A DNA stretch of 64,000 bases from an uncultured Eubacteriales bacterium (GTDB lineage: Bacteria > Bacillota > Clostridia > Oscillospirales > Oscillospiraceae). The notes below the pieces were generated by a model that ran no database searches, was not told the origin of the DNA, and saw nothing but the letters and a program-made list of their open reading frames with translations. This document shows positions 9,806-18,527 of this stretch, piece by piece (positions within the stretch are counted from its first letter, which is position 1; each line of letters opens with the position of its first letter). The position numbers and the translations under genes were made by a program. The DNA is taken from the NCBI GenBank assembly GCA_900316745.1, contig ONEB01000011.1:70105-134104 (forward strand), given 5' to 3'.

Positions 9806-9893
9806 TGCACGAGGCAATTCAATATCAAACTTCGTCACCGAGCGCAACGGCTCGAATCGCTTCAGATTCGGTAACGAATTGCCTCCAGATGCA
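9806..9893. repeat. Large nested palindrome filling the tRNA-Gly/tRNA-Phe spacer
   Basis: Outer arms TGCA/TGCA and GAGGCAATTC (9811-9820) / GAATTGCCTC (9876-9885) enclose inner arms TTCGTCACCGA (9831-9841) / TCGGTAACGAA (9868-9878, sharing bases with the outer arm). Inside are two small hairpins, GAGC/GCTC and GAATC/GATTC. Nearly the whole 95-nt spacer is therefore foldable. It is transcribed with the tRNAs. Confidence 0.75.
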
Positions 9894-9896
9894 ATC

Positions 9897-9972
<76 letters not shown>

Positions 9973-9989
9973 ATATATGTACTGAGAAA

Positions 9990-10066
9990 TGGTGGGAACA
10001 ACTGGACTCGAACCAGTGACCCCCTGCTTGTAAGGCAGGTGCTCTAACCAGCTGAGCTATGCTCCC
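9990..10066 (-). tRNA. tRNA-Val (TAC)
   Basis: The minus strand gives a 77-nt cloverleaf: acceptor GGGAGCA with TGTTCCC, anticodon loop CTTACAA (TAC), T-arm CTGGTTCGAGTCCAG and encoded CCA. It is the first gene of the tRNA operon. Confidence 0.95.
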
Positions 10067-10082
10067 GTTTCAAAGCTTTGTC

Positions 10083-10111
10083 ATTATACAAAACTCTGAA
10101 CAAATTGTCAA
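10083..10111 (-). promoter_or_regulatory. Perfect consensus promoter of the tRNA operon
   Basis: On the minus strand TTGACA (10106-10111) and TATAAT (10083-10088) are separated by exactly 17 bp, and transcription would begin close to the tRNA-Val 5' end. This is a full sigma-A consensus, as expected for stable RNA genes. Confidence 0.9.
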
Positions 10112-10239
10112 CAACTTTTTTATATTTTTTTGCCTATCCATATCTTGCACACGCGAAAACTGTTGCAATTCCGGGGAAAATCGAATATTGTATAGGTATT
10201 GTCTTTCAACGTTCGGTTTCCTGAAAGGATATAGATATT

Positions 10240-13200
10240 ATGTCAACCAATACGCAAAAACCGACCTTTATCTCCCGCCTTGCGCACGGCATCGTGTTCT
10301 GGCGTCAGATCATCCTGATCCTGTGTCTTGCGCTGGTGGTGTTCTCCGTGATCGCGATCCCGTGGGTCGAAGTGGACGAGAGCTTCACGAGCTATCTGGA
10401 CGCCGAGAGCGAAACGCGCCGGGGCATCTCGATCATGGAGGAGGAATTCGCCACCTACGCGACGGCGCAGATCATGGTGGATGACGTCTCCCCGAACGAG
10501 GCGCAGGCTTATGCCGACAGGATCGGGACGATCGACGGCGTCGCGATGGTGACGTTCGACTTCACGGACCACCATTATTCCGACCGCCACGCGCTGTATG
10601 ACGTATCGTTCTCCGCGGGCGCGGGAGACGAGATCGCCAAGACGGCGTACAACAATGTGCGCGCGCTCTTCGACGGCAAGACGATCCACGTCTCCTCCGA
10701 CATCGGCACGAGCATGAACGTCTACTTATTAAAAGAGATGGCGGGCATCGGTCTGATTGTGGCGGCGGTGGTCGTGGCGGTATTGATCTTCACATCACAA
10801 ACCTATGCCGAAGTCGCCGTCCTGGTGCTTACGTTCCTGTTCGCGGCGATCTTGCAGCAGGGCACAAACTTCATTCTCGGGCGCATCTCGTTCGTGTCCA
10901 ACGCGGTGACGATGGTCCTGCAGCTCGCGCTCAGCGTGGACTATGCGATCATCTTCTGCAACCGCTACAAGGAAGAGCATGAGAACCTCGCCGTCCGGCC
11001 CGCTGTGGAGGCCGCGCTCGCAAAATCGATCCCGGAGATCCTCTCCAGCAGTCTCACGACGATTGCGGGTCTCACGGCCATGACCTTTATGAAGTTCCGT
11101 CTCGGCGCGGACCTCGGCTTTGTGCTCATCAAGGCCATCGCATGCAGCCTGCTGTCGGTGTTCTTCTTCATGCCGGCGATGCTTGTGGCGTTCGGCAAGG
11201 CGATGGACCGCACGCGGCACCGCAGCTTTGTGCCGAAGATCCCGTTCGTCGGGAAATTTGCCTACCGCACGCGGTTTGTCGTTCCGATTGTGTTTCTCGC
11301 GGTATTCATCGGCGCATTCGCCGTGTATCGCAACGTGGACTTTGCATACAGCAACACGGTGCTCTCCGCGCCGCGCAAAAACGAGGCGCAGATCCAGGAA
11401 AAAGCCATCCGCGACCGCTTCGGCGAGAGCAACACGCTCGCCGTGATCGTCCCAAGCGGCGACTACGAAAAAGAGCAGGCGCTTCTGAAAGAGCTCGGCG
11501 CGTGCCCCGAGGTGAAGAACACGATGGGGCTTGCCTCCATTGACGCGATGGGCGGCTACAAGCTCGGCGACAGCGTGACGGCAGCGGAATTTGCCGAGCT
11601 TGCCGATCTCGATGACACGGCGGCAAAGGCGCTCTTCCTGTTCTATGCCGGCGCACACGGCGAGCAGACTGCCGCGACCGAGGCGCCCGACACCTACCGC
11701 GCGCCGCTCCTCGATCTCTTCCTCTTCCTGCACGATCACGCCGACAGCGGTGATCTCCCGCTGGAGGACGCGCAGAAGGAAATGATCAACGAGCTGTACA
11801 GTCAGCTTGATTTTGCCCGGGAGCAGCTGCAGGGCAAGCGGTACAGCCGCATGCTCCTCACGCTGGGTGTGCCGGTGGAGGGCAAGGAGACCTTTGCCTT
11901 CCTCGACCGCGTGCATGTGATCGCGGAGCAGTACTACCCTGCCGATCAGATCGTGACAGTCGGTCAAAGCACGAACAGCTATGACTTCCAGCGCTCGTTT
12001 GAGCAGGATAACCTCGTCGTGACGCTGCTTTCGATGCTGCTGGTGACGATCATTCTGCTGCTGACATTCCGCTCCGTCGGGATGCCGGTGCTGCTGATCC
12101 TCGTGATCCAGGGCAGCATCTGCCTGAACTTTGCGTTCACGAAGCTTGCCGGCAGCTATGTATTCTTCTTCTGCTACCTGATCGTGACGGCGATCCAGAT
12201 GGGCGCGAACATCGACTACGCCATCGTCATCTCCTCGCGCTTCCGTCAGCTGCGCGAGACCATGACGCCGCGCCAGTCCATCATCGAGACGATGAATCTC
12301 GCATTCCCCACCGTGATCACCTCCGGCACGATGATGGTCGTGGCGGGACTGCTGATCGGGTTCATGGTATCCGAGCCCATCATCGCGGGCATCGGGCGCT
12401 ATGTCGGCACCGGCACGATCATCACGCTCGTGCTCGTCATGTTCGTGCTGCCGCAGCTGCTGCTCTTCGGCGAAGACTTTGTGCAGCTCACGGCGCTGCC
12501 GAGCGCCACCACACCGCGAGCCCGCCGCAAGCGCCGCCGCGCTGCCGCGCTCATCCTCACCGCAGCAGGGATTCTCGCGCTTGTCGCGGCACCCCTCACC
12601 TATGTGCAGGCCAAACGCGCGCACGACGCAGCGACGGAGCGCACAGCCGCGATCACAAAAGAGCTCGACACGCTCTCCGAGCTTGCGGAACGGCTTGACG
12701 CGGATCTCACAAGCTATCAGGACACGGCATTTGCCTTTGCCGAGCACGCCGTGACGGAAACGGTCGGCGCGCAGAAGCTCTCCGAGGGCGAGGCGCAGAT
12801 CTCGCAGGGTGAAGCAAAGCTCCAGCAGGGTGAGGCGGAGCTTCGGCAGGGCGAGGCCAGGTATCAGGCAGGCGCCGCACAGCTCAAGGACGCCAAGGCG
12901 CAGTATGCCGCCGGGCAGGCGGAGCTGGAGGCCGGGCGCGCTGCATACGACGAAGGGCAGCGCACGCTCGATGCCGCCAAGGCCGAATACGCTGCCGGCG
13001 AACAGCGGCTGCAGCAGGTCAAGCCCATCTATGACATCGTCTATCCCCTCTACCAGAACTATCTGAACACGCAGGCGCAGTATGACGCCGCGATCGCCGC
13101 AGGCGATATGACGCAGGCAGGCCGGCTGGCAATGCTCGTGGCCACACAAAGGACCGCCTTTGAGACGAAGCTTGCCGGCTCCGGCTATTCGATTGCCTCC

Positions 13201-13917
13201 CTTGTGCAGGAGTATCAGGCAGGACTGCAGCAGCTCGAAAACGGCGCGGCGCAGATCACCGCCGGCGAGCAGAAGCTGAAAGAGGCTCAACAGCAGCTCG
13301 CCGACGGACAGGCGCAGCTGGACGTAGCCGCAGCGCAGATCGCCGCCGGCGAGCAGGAGCTGAACGCCGGCAAGGCGAAGCTCGATTCCGGCAAGGCCGA
13401 GCTCAACTCCGGCAAGGCGAAGCTCAACGCCGCAAAGGGCGAGCTTGCCGCGGGACGCGAGACACTCGACGAAAACCGCGAGGCGCTCTCGGCGGATCTC
13501 AAATCGCTCGACGCCTACACCGACGACAGCGAACGGCTGCGCGCGGGCATGGAGCGTCTGATGCAGGAGGAGGGCATCTCCGCCCGCGCCGGCAAGGACG
13601 CGACGAACGCCGCCGTCATCAGCGCCGCTCGACAGGAGGTGCGCGCCGAGCAGGAGGCCGCCGACTCCGAGGCACAGCGCAAAACCGTGCAGTGCGCCCT
13701 GCTTCTGCTGGCGGGACTGCTCTCTCTCATCGCCGTGGTGCTGATTCTGATGCGCAGCAGCGCAGGCTTCCCGCTGCTCGTCGCGGCGTTCCCCTCCGCG
13801 CTCGCGGCAGCGCTGATCTCCTCGCCGCTCAAAGCGCCGCTTCTCTTTGCCGCAGCGCTGGCAGTGATCATTGCGCTGGCGTTCGGCACGCTCACCTATC
13901 GAAAGAAAAACGCATGA
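10240..13917 (+). CDS. MmpL/RND-family transporter with long heptad-repeat region
   Basis: The 1225-residue protein has a first membrane segment at about 20-45, then extracytoplasmic loop 1, membrane bundle 1 (about 165-335, with the LSVDYAIIFCNRYKEE core of MMPL/SSD domains), loop 2 (about 365-610), and bundle 2 (about 615-760, with GANIDYAIVISSRFR). This repeats the two-fold RND plan seen in MmpL and YdfJ lipid or hydrophobic-compound exporters. After another membrane segment (about 765-790) there is a long helical region with two blocks of seven-residue repeats (847-926 and 999-1096), and two to three membrane segments close the protein. The substrate is unknown. It stands alone, with a strong hairpin after the stop. 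Confidence 0.88.
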   Translation: MSTNTQKPTFISRLAHGIVFWRQIILILCLALVVFSVIAIPWVEVDESFTSYLDAESETRRGISIMEEEFATYATAQIMVDDVSPNEAQAYADRIGTIDGVAMVTFDFTDHHYSDRHALYDVSFSAGAGDEIAKTAYNNVRALFDGKTIHVSSDIGTSMNVYLLKEMAGIGLIVAAVVVAVLIFTSQTYAEVAVLVLTFLFAAILQQGTNFILGRISFVSNAVTMVLQLALSVDYAIIFCNRYKEEHENLAVRPAVEAALAKSIPEILSSSLTTIAGLTAMTFMKFRLGADLGFVLIKAIACSLLSVFFFMPAMLVAFGKAMDRTRHRSFVPKIPFVGKFAYRTRFVVPIVFLAVFIGAFAVYRNVDFAYSNTVLSAPRKNEAQIQEKAIRDRFGESNTLAVIVPSGDYEKEQALLKELGACPEVKNTMGLASIDAMGGYKLGDSVTAAEFAELADLDDTAAKALFLFYAGAHGEQTAATEAPDTYRAPLLDLFLFLHDHADSGDLPLEDAQKEMINELYSQLDFAREQLQGKRYSRMLLTLGVPVEGKETFAFLDRVHVIAEQYYPADQIVTVGQSTNSYDFQRSFEQDNLVVTLLSMLLVTIILLLTFRSVGMPVLLILVIQGSICLNFAFTKLAGSYVFFFCYLIVTAIQMGANIDYAIVISSRFRQLRETMTPRQSIIETMNLAFPTVITSGTMMVVAGLLIGFMVSEPIIAGIGRYVGTGTIITLVLVMFVLPQLLLFGEDFVQLTALPSATTPRARRKRRRAAALILTAAGILALVAAPLTYVQAKRAHDAATERTAAITKELDTLSELAERLDADLTSYQDTAFAFAEHAVTETVGAQKLSEGEAQISQGEAKLQQGEAELRQGEARYQAGAAQLKDAKAQYAAGQAELEAGRAAYDEGQRTLDAAKAEYAAGEQRLQQVKPIYDIVYPLYQNYLNTQAQYDAAIAAGDMTQAGRLAMLVATQRTAFETKLAGSGYSIASLVQEYQAGLQQLENGAAQITAGEQKLKEAQQQLADGQAQLDVAAAQIAAGEQELNAGKAKLDSGKAELNSGKAKLNAAKGELAAGRETLDENREALSADLKSLDAYTDDSERLRAGMERLMQEEGISARAGKDATNAAVISAARQEVRAEQEAADSEAQRKTVQCALLLLAGLLSLIAVVLILMRSSAGFPLLVAAFPSALAAALISSPLKAPLLFAAALAVIIALAFGTLTYRKKNA

Positions 13918-13920
13918 CAA

Positions 13921-13954
13921 AAAATGGAGCAGGTCAGATGACCTGCTCCATTTT
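13921..13954. terminator. Bidirectional terminator between convergent genes
   Basis: A perfect 16-bp stem (13921-13936 with 13939-13954) starts with AAAA and ends with TTTT, so it can serve both the MmpL-type gene and the convergent AIM24-family gene. Confidence 0.85.
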
Positions 13955-13967
13955 CAATTCAAAGCGT

Positions 13968-14645
13968 TTAACTGCTTGCTTTCGGGAGATACGGGATGAG
14001 TCTGCCCGCAAGCTCGGACGCCGTGAGCGTTTGCAGCCAAACGCGGCCCGGTCCGGTGAGTGTCGTGAGGAAGAGTCCCTCCCCGCCGAACAGGATGTTC
14101 TTAAACCCGCGCACCATCTCGGCGCTGTAACCGACCTGCGCCTCGAAGAAAGCGACGTTGCCGCTGTCCACGATCAGCCGCTCGCCGGGCGCGAGATCAT
14201 ATTCCACGATCGTGCCGTCCAGCTCCAAAAACGCCAGCCCTTCGCCTGTGAGTTGCTGCAGCACAAAGCCCTCGCCGCCGAACAGTCCCGCTTTCACGCT
14301 GTTGACGCGCGCGGAGATCTGCACGCCGGGCGTGGCGCAAAGGAACGCGTTCTTCTGGGCGATGTACGCACGGTCGGGACGAACCTCCACAGCGTGGATC
14401 TCGCCGGGCAGCGACGCCGCGAGCGTGATCTCCGCCGGACGCTGGGCGGTGTACGTCGCCATGAACAGGCTCTCGCCCGAAAACATGCGTCCCAGCGCCT
14501 TGCCGAAGCCGCCTTTCATGTTTGTTTCCATCGTGATGCCGTCCTGCATCCAGGCCATACCGCCGGACTGGGTATAAATGCTTTCGCCGGGCTCCAGACG
14601 GATGGAGACTGCGGGCATCTGATCGCCGAAAATTTTGTACTGCAT
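13968..14645 (-). CDS. AIM24 / TIGR00266 family protein
   Basis: The start at 14645 (MQYKIFGD) is chosen because AAGGAG lies eight bases before it; an ATG three codons earlier has none. The 225-residue protein has the repeated beta-strand pattern of the AIM24 family (PGESIYTQSGGMAWM, NVAFFEAQV, GGEGLFLTTLTGPGRVWLQT). Bacterial members form a trimeric beta-barrel-like fold. Their role is not established, so none is claimed. It is a single-gene unit. Confidence 0.85.
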   Translation of the reverse strand: MQYKIFGDQMPAVSIRLEPGESIYTQSGGMAWMQDGITMETNMKGGFGKALGRMFSGESLFMATYTAQRPAEITLAASLPGEIHAVEVRPDRAYIAQKNAFLCATPGVQISARVNSVKAGLFGGEGFVLQQLTGEGLAFLELDGTIVEYDLAPGERLIVDSGNVAFFEAQVGYSAEMVRGFKNILFGGEGLFLTTLTGPGRVWLQTLTASELAGRLIPYLPKASS

Positions 14646-14879
14646 AAAACACACTCCTTTTTCTTAAAATAAATGAAATCAAAAACAATCTTTTGAACAG
14701 TTTATCATATTTTATGCCGATTGCAAAGCGTTAACCGCGATTTTTCTGCTCCGGGCAGGAAGAAATGATTTGCGCTTTTGGCGGAAACTTCCTGCTGCCG
14801 CTGGCAGTCGTGAGAGAATGTGCCGCGGCTGAGATGCCCTGTTCCGGGTCAAGCTAGATTCGGAAAGGGGGAGTTTGAT

Positions 14880-15881
14880 TTGCACCATTTTGATGTCCGC
14901 CGGGCGCTTGCGGCAGCGGCGGCGTGGCTCGTTCTGACCGCGCAGGCGAACGCAGCCTCGCTGATCCCCGGCGGCAGCGCGATCGGCATTGCGGCCGAGA
15001 CCGAGGGGATTCTCGTCTCAGACGTAACAGAGGTCGAGACGCCGGAGGGCGCTGTCGCTCCGGCAAAGGACGCGGGACTGAAAGCGGGCGATCTCATCAC
15101 GGGAATAGACGGCAAAACCGTAACGAACCAGACGGAATTTTTGGACGCGCTCTCACACAGCCACGGAAAGATCACGGTCACGTTCTTCCGCGGCGGCGGT
15201 GAGAAGCGCTGCACCGTTTCGCCCGTGGACGGCGAGGACGGCACGCGCAGGCTCGGACTCTGGCTGCGCGACGGCGTGAGCGGCATCGGCACCGTGACCT
15301 ATTATGATCCGGAGACAGGCGCTTTCGGCGCGCTGGGACACGGCGTCTCGGACGAGGCGTCCGGCGTACTGCTGCCGCTCAAGGGCGGCACGATCCATGA
15401 GGCACAGATCAGCGGCGTGACGCGCGGAGAAAAGGGCGAGGCCGGCGCGCTCCAGGGCGTGTTTGACGAGAGCGTTTCGGTCGGAGACGTCTCGGAAAAC
15501 AGCGTCTTCGGCATTTTCGGCACTTGCAGCGAGAAGCCTGCGGGCGGCACGGTCGAAACCGCGCCGGATGACGCAATCCAGCCCGGCGCCGTCACGATCC
15601 GCAGCACGGTCTCCGGCGGCGAAGCGCACGACTACGAGGCGAATCTGAAGCGCGTGTTCCGTGAAGACGGCAGTACGCGGTTTTTGATTGAGGTGACGGA
15701 CGCAGCGCTTCTGAACACCACGGGCGGCATCGTGCAGGGCATGTCGGGAAGCCCCATTTTGCAGGGCGGCAGGCTCATCGGCGCGGTGACGCACGTTCTG
15801 GTAGACGATCCGACCATGGGCTACGGCGTCAGCATCGACACCATGCTTGCAGCGGCGCAAGAGCTGTCACCGGCAGCATAA
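14880..15881 (+). CDS. spoIVB: SpoIVB-type serine peptidase (family S55)
   Basis: The TTG at 14880 is preferred because GGGGGAG precedes it and the resulting N-terminus is a signal sequence. The 333-residue protein contains the SLIPGG motif after the membrane segment, a PDZ domain (about 45-105; AGLKAGDLITGIDG), and the S55 catalytic regions GALGHGV (His) and GMSGSPI (Ser). SpoIVB is made in the forespore, crosses into the intermembrane space and cuts SpoIVFA, which starts sigma-K processing in the mother cell. It shows that the organism, or its recent ancestors, sporulates. The usual recN and spo0A neighbours are absent. Confidence 0.9.
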   Translation: MHHFDVRRALAAAAAWLVLTAQANAASLIPGGSAIGIAAETEGILVSDVTEVETPEGAVAPAKDAGLKAGDLITGIDGKTVTNQTEFLDALSHSHGKITVTFFRGGGEKRCTVSPVDGEDGTRRLGLWLRDGVSGIGTVTYYDPETGAFGALGHGVSDEASGVLLPLKGGTIHEAQISGVTRGEKGEAGALQGVFDESVSVGDVSENSVFGIFGTCSEKPAGGTVETAPDDAIQPGAVTIRSTVSGGEAHDYEANLKRVFREDGSTRFLIEVTDAALLNTTGGIVQGMSGSPILQGGRLIGAVTHVLVDDPTMGYGVSIDTMLAAAQELSPAA

Positions 15882-15887
15882 TTTAAC

Positions 15888-15920
15888 AGGCGGCGCTTTC
15901 GCGCCGCCTATTCCATTTTG
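15888..15920 (+). terminator. Terminator of spoIVB
   Basis: A perfect 9-bp GC stem, AGGCGGCGC (15888-15896) with GCGCCGCCT (15901-15909), is followed by ATTCCATTTT seven bases after the stop codon. Confidence 0.75.
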
Positions 15921-15974
15921 CAGATTTCTCTGATATAATTCTTTTTTAAGATCAATAAAGTTAGGAACATCTCA

Positions 15975-18521
15975 ATGAGAAACTTGGTTTTGGGCGTTCT
16001 CGCCCATGTGGACGCCGGAAAGACCACCCTTTCCGAGGCGCTGCTCTATACATCCGGCGCGATCCGCACGCTGGGGCGCGTGGATCACCGGGACGCGCAT
16101 CTGGATACGGACATCATCGAGCGCGAGCGCGGCATTACGATCTTCTCCAAGCAGGCGCGCTTTTCCCTCCCCGACGGGACGGCGGTAACGCTTTTGGACA
16201 CGCCGGGACATGTGGACTTTTCCACGGAAATGGAGCGCACACTGCAGGTGCTCGACGCGGCCGTGCTCGTGATCTCCGGCACGGACGGCGTGCAGGCGCA
16301 CACAGAGACGCTCTGGCGGCTCTTAAAGCGCTATCGCGTGCCGACGATGCTGTTTGTGACGAAAATGGATCTTGCGCTCCAGTCGCGCGAGGACATCATG
16401 CGCAAGCTGCAGAGGCTGGACGGCGCGTGCGTAGACTTTTCAGACGAGGAAAACCGCATGGAGCAGGCCGCCATGCTCGACGAGGGCACGCTGGAGGCTT
16501 ACTTAAGCGACGGAACGCTGCACGACAACCGCGTACGGGGACTCATCGCCTCGCGGACGCTCTTCCCCGTCTGGTTCGGTTCCGGGCTGAAGCTCACGGG
16601 CGTGGAGGCTTTTCTGCATGACCTCACGCGCTTTGCGCCGCAGCCGGAGTACACGGACGATTTCGGCGCGCAGGTGTTTCAGATCCTGCACGACGCGCAG
16701 GGCACGCGCCTGACCTGTCTGAAAGTCACGGGCGGCGAGCTGCGTGTGCGCGGCGGCGTGACCTATACGCCCAAGGGCGCGGACGAAAGCGTGACCGAAA
16801 AGGCCACCGCTCTGCGGCTCTACTCCGGCGCGAAGTTTGAGCAGACCGACTGCGTCAGCGCGGGCGGCGTTGCCGCCGTGCAGGGTCTGACCGCGACCTA
16901 TCCCGGGCAGAGCATCGGCGCTGCGGCGGAGACGATGCAGCCGGTTCTGGAGCCCGTGATGGCATATCGGATCGTTCCGCCTGCCGACACGGACGCGCAG
17001 CGGCTCTTTTTCAAGCTGCGGGAGCTTGAAGAGGAGGATCCCCTGCTGCACCTTGTCTGGGACGAGGACGCACGGGAGATTCGCGTGCAGCTCATGGGCG
17101 CGGTACAGATTGAGGTTTTGCAGCGGCGCATCCTTGCCCGCTATGACGCAGACGTGCGCATCGACTCCGGGCGCATTCTCTATCAGGAGACCGTCGCAGA
17201 GAGCGTGGAGGGCGTGGGACACTTTGAGCCCCTGCGCCACTACGCCGAGGTACATCTTGCCATCGAGCCCGCCGCGCGCGGCTCCGGCATCACGCTGACC
17301 TCCGCCTGCAGCGAGGACATGCTCGACCGCAACTGGCAGCGGCTGATTCTGACGCATCTTGCCGAAAAAACGCACCGGGGCGTCCTCACGGGCGCGCCGC
17401 TGACCGATGTGAAGATCACGCTTCTCGCCGGTCGCGCGCATCCGAAGCACACCGAGGGCGGAGATTTTCGAGAGGCGACCTATCGCGCCGTGCGGCAGGG
17501 CCTCATGCGCGCGAAAAGTCTGCTGCTGGAGCCGCAGTACAGCTTCAGGCTCACGGTGCCCGCCGAGCAGATCGGCCGCGCGATCAACGACATCCGCCAG
17601 ATGGGCGGCACATTCTCCGGCCCCGAGCCGGACGGCGAGGACAGCGTGCTCACAGGGCGCGTGCGCGTCGCCGCGATGCAAAACTATGCCTCCGAGCTCG
17701 CCGTCTATACACGCGGGCGCGGCAGACTCGCGCTCACGGTGGACGGCTACGACGTCTGCAAGGACGCCGACCGCGTGATCGCCGAGACCGGCTATGACCC
17801 GGAGCGCGACACCGCAAATCCCGCGAGCTCCGTCTTCTGCTCGCACGGCGCGGGGACTGTCATCCCCTGGGATCAGGTGCGCGAGTACATGCACCTCGAC
17901 ACCGGATATCTGCGCGAGAGCGCGCCTGAAGCGCAGCCGCGCATCTTCCGGCGCAATTTTGATCTCGACGACCGCGAGCTGGAAGAAATCCTGCAGCGGG
18001 AATTCGGGCCGATCCGCCGCAGGCAATATACCGCCCCCGTCGTGAACAGCGCGGAAGATCCGGCGGAGTTCTTTCAGCCGAAGAAGCAGCGTCTGATCGT
18101 GGACGGCTACAACGTGATCTTCGCGTGGGACGAGCTCAAAGGCCTTGCCCGGGAGGATCTTTCCCAGGCGCGCGAGCGTCTTATGGATACGCTCAGCAAC
18201 TACGCGGGCTTTACGAAAGCAGAGCTGGTGCTCGTCTTCGACGGCTACCGCGTGAAAGGCAGCGCGGGCGAGCGCTTTGACTACCACAACATCCACGTCG
18301 CATACACGAAAGAAAACGAGACCGCCGACGCCTACATCGAGTGGCTCGCAAACGAGATCGGCAAGAACGAGTCCGTGCGCGTCGTCACGTCCGACAGTCT
18401 CATCCGTCTCTCGGCGCTGCGCTCCGGCGTGCTGCGCACCTCGGCCATGGAGTTTCACGCCGAGGTTGAGGGCGTCAATGCCCGCATCGAACAGGCGATT
18501 CAGGATCTGAACAGAGGTTAA
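15975..18521 (+). CDS. Tet(M)/EF-G-like translational GTPase fused to a YacP/Rae1-like NYN endoribonuclease domain
   Basis: Residues 1-230 are a GTPase domain with G1 AHVDAGKTT, G2 RGIT, G3 DTPGHVD and G4 TKMD. Residues 231-650 follow the domain order II-V of ribosomal protection proteins (Tet(M), Tet(O)), which enter the ribosomal A site in the manner of EF-G. The Tet(M) domain IV loop that displaces the drug (YSPVSTPAD) is replaced by HPKHTEGGD, so tetracycline protection is doubtful. Residues 703-848 are a complete NYN/PIN-like domain matching YacP/Rae1: LIVDGYNVI, LVFDGY, YTKENETAD and VVTSD supply the acidic catalytic residues. Rae1 of Bacillus subtilis cuts mRNA inside the A site. The fusion suggests a GTPase-delivered A-site nuclease. 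An extended -10 (TGATATAAT, 15931-15939) lies upstream. Confidence 0.88.
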   Translation: MRNLVLGVLAHVDAGKTTLSEALLYTSGAIRTLGRVDHRDAHLDTDIIERERGITIFSKQARFSLPDGTAVTLLDTPGHVDFSTEMERTLQVLDAAVLVISGTDGVQAHTETLWRLLKRYRVPTMLFVTKMDLALQSREDIMRKLQRLDGACVDFSDEENRMEQAAMLDEGTLEAYLSDGTLHDNRVRGLIASRTLFPVWFGSGLKLTGVEAFLHDLTRFAPQPEYTDDFGAQVFQILHDAQGTRLTCLKVTGGELRVRGGVTYTPKGADESVTEKATALRLYSGAKFEQTDCVSAGGVAAVQGLTATYPGQSIGAAAETMQPVLEPVMAYRIVPPADTDAQRLFFKLRELEEEDPLLHLVWDEDAREIRVQLMGAVQIEVLQRRILARYDADVRIDSGRILYQETVAESVEGVGHFEPLRHYAEVHLAIEPAARGSGITLTSACSEDMLDRNWQRLILTHLAEKTHRGVLTGAPLTDVKITLLAGRAHPKHTEGGDFREATYRAVRQGLMRAKSLLLEPQYSFRLTVPAEQIGRAINDIRQMGGTFSGPEPDGEDSVLTGRVRVAAMQNYASELAVYTRGRGRLALTVDGYDVCKDADRVIAETGYDPERDTANPASSVFCSHGAGTVIPWDQVREYMHLDTGYLRESAPEAQPRIFRRNFDLDDRELEEILQREFGPIRRRQYTAPVVNSAEDPAEFFQPKKQRLIVDGYNVIFAWDELKGLAREDLSQARERLMDTLSNYAGFTKAELVLVFDGYRVKGSAGERFDYHNIHVAYTKENETADAYIEWLANEIGKNESVRVVTSDSLIRLSALRSGVLRTSAMEFHAEVEGVNARIEQAIQDLNRG

Positions 18522-18527
18522 CATAAC

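Noticed and set aside
10795..13920. 1041-codon open frame on the minus strand
   Set aside because: It is the mirror of the MmpL-type gene; its product is Arg/Glu/His-rich without membrane segments or domains, as expected for the antisense of G+C-rich DNA.
15975..18521. Tetracycline-resistance gene
   Set aside because: The family matches, but the drug-displacing loop differs and a nuclease domain is fused; a translation-related role is more likely.
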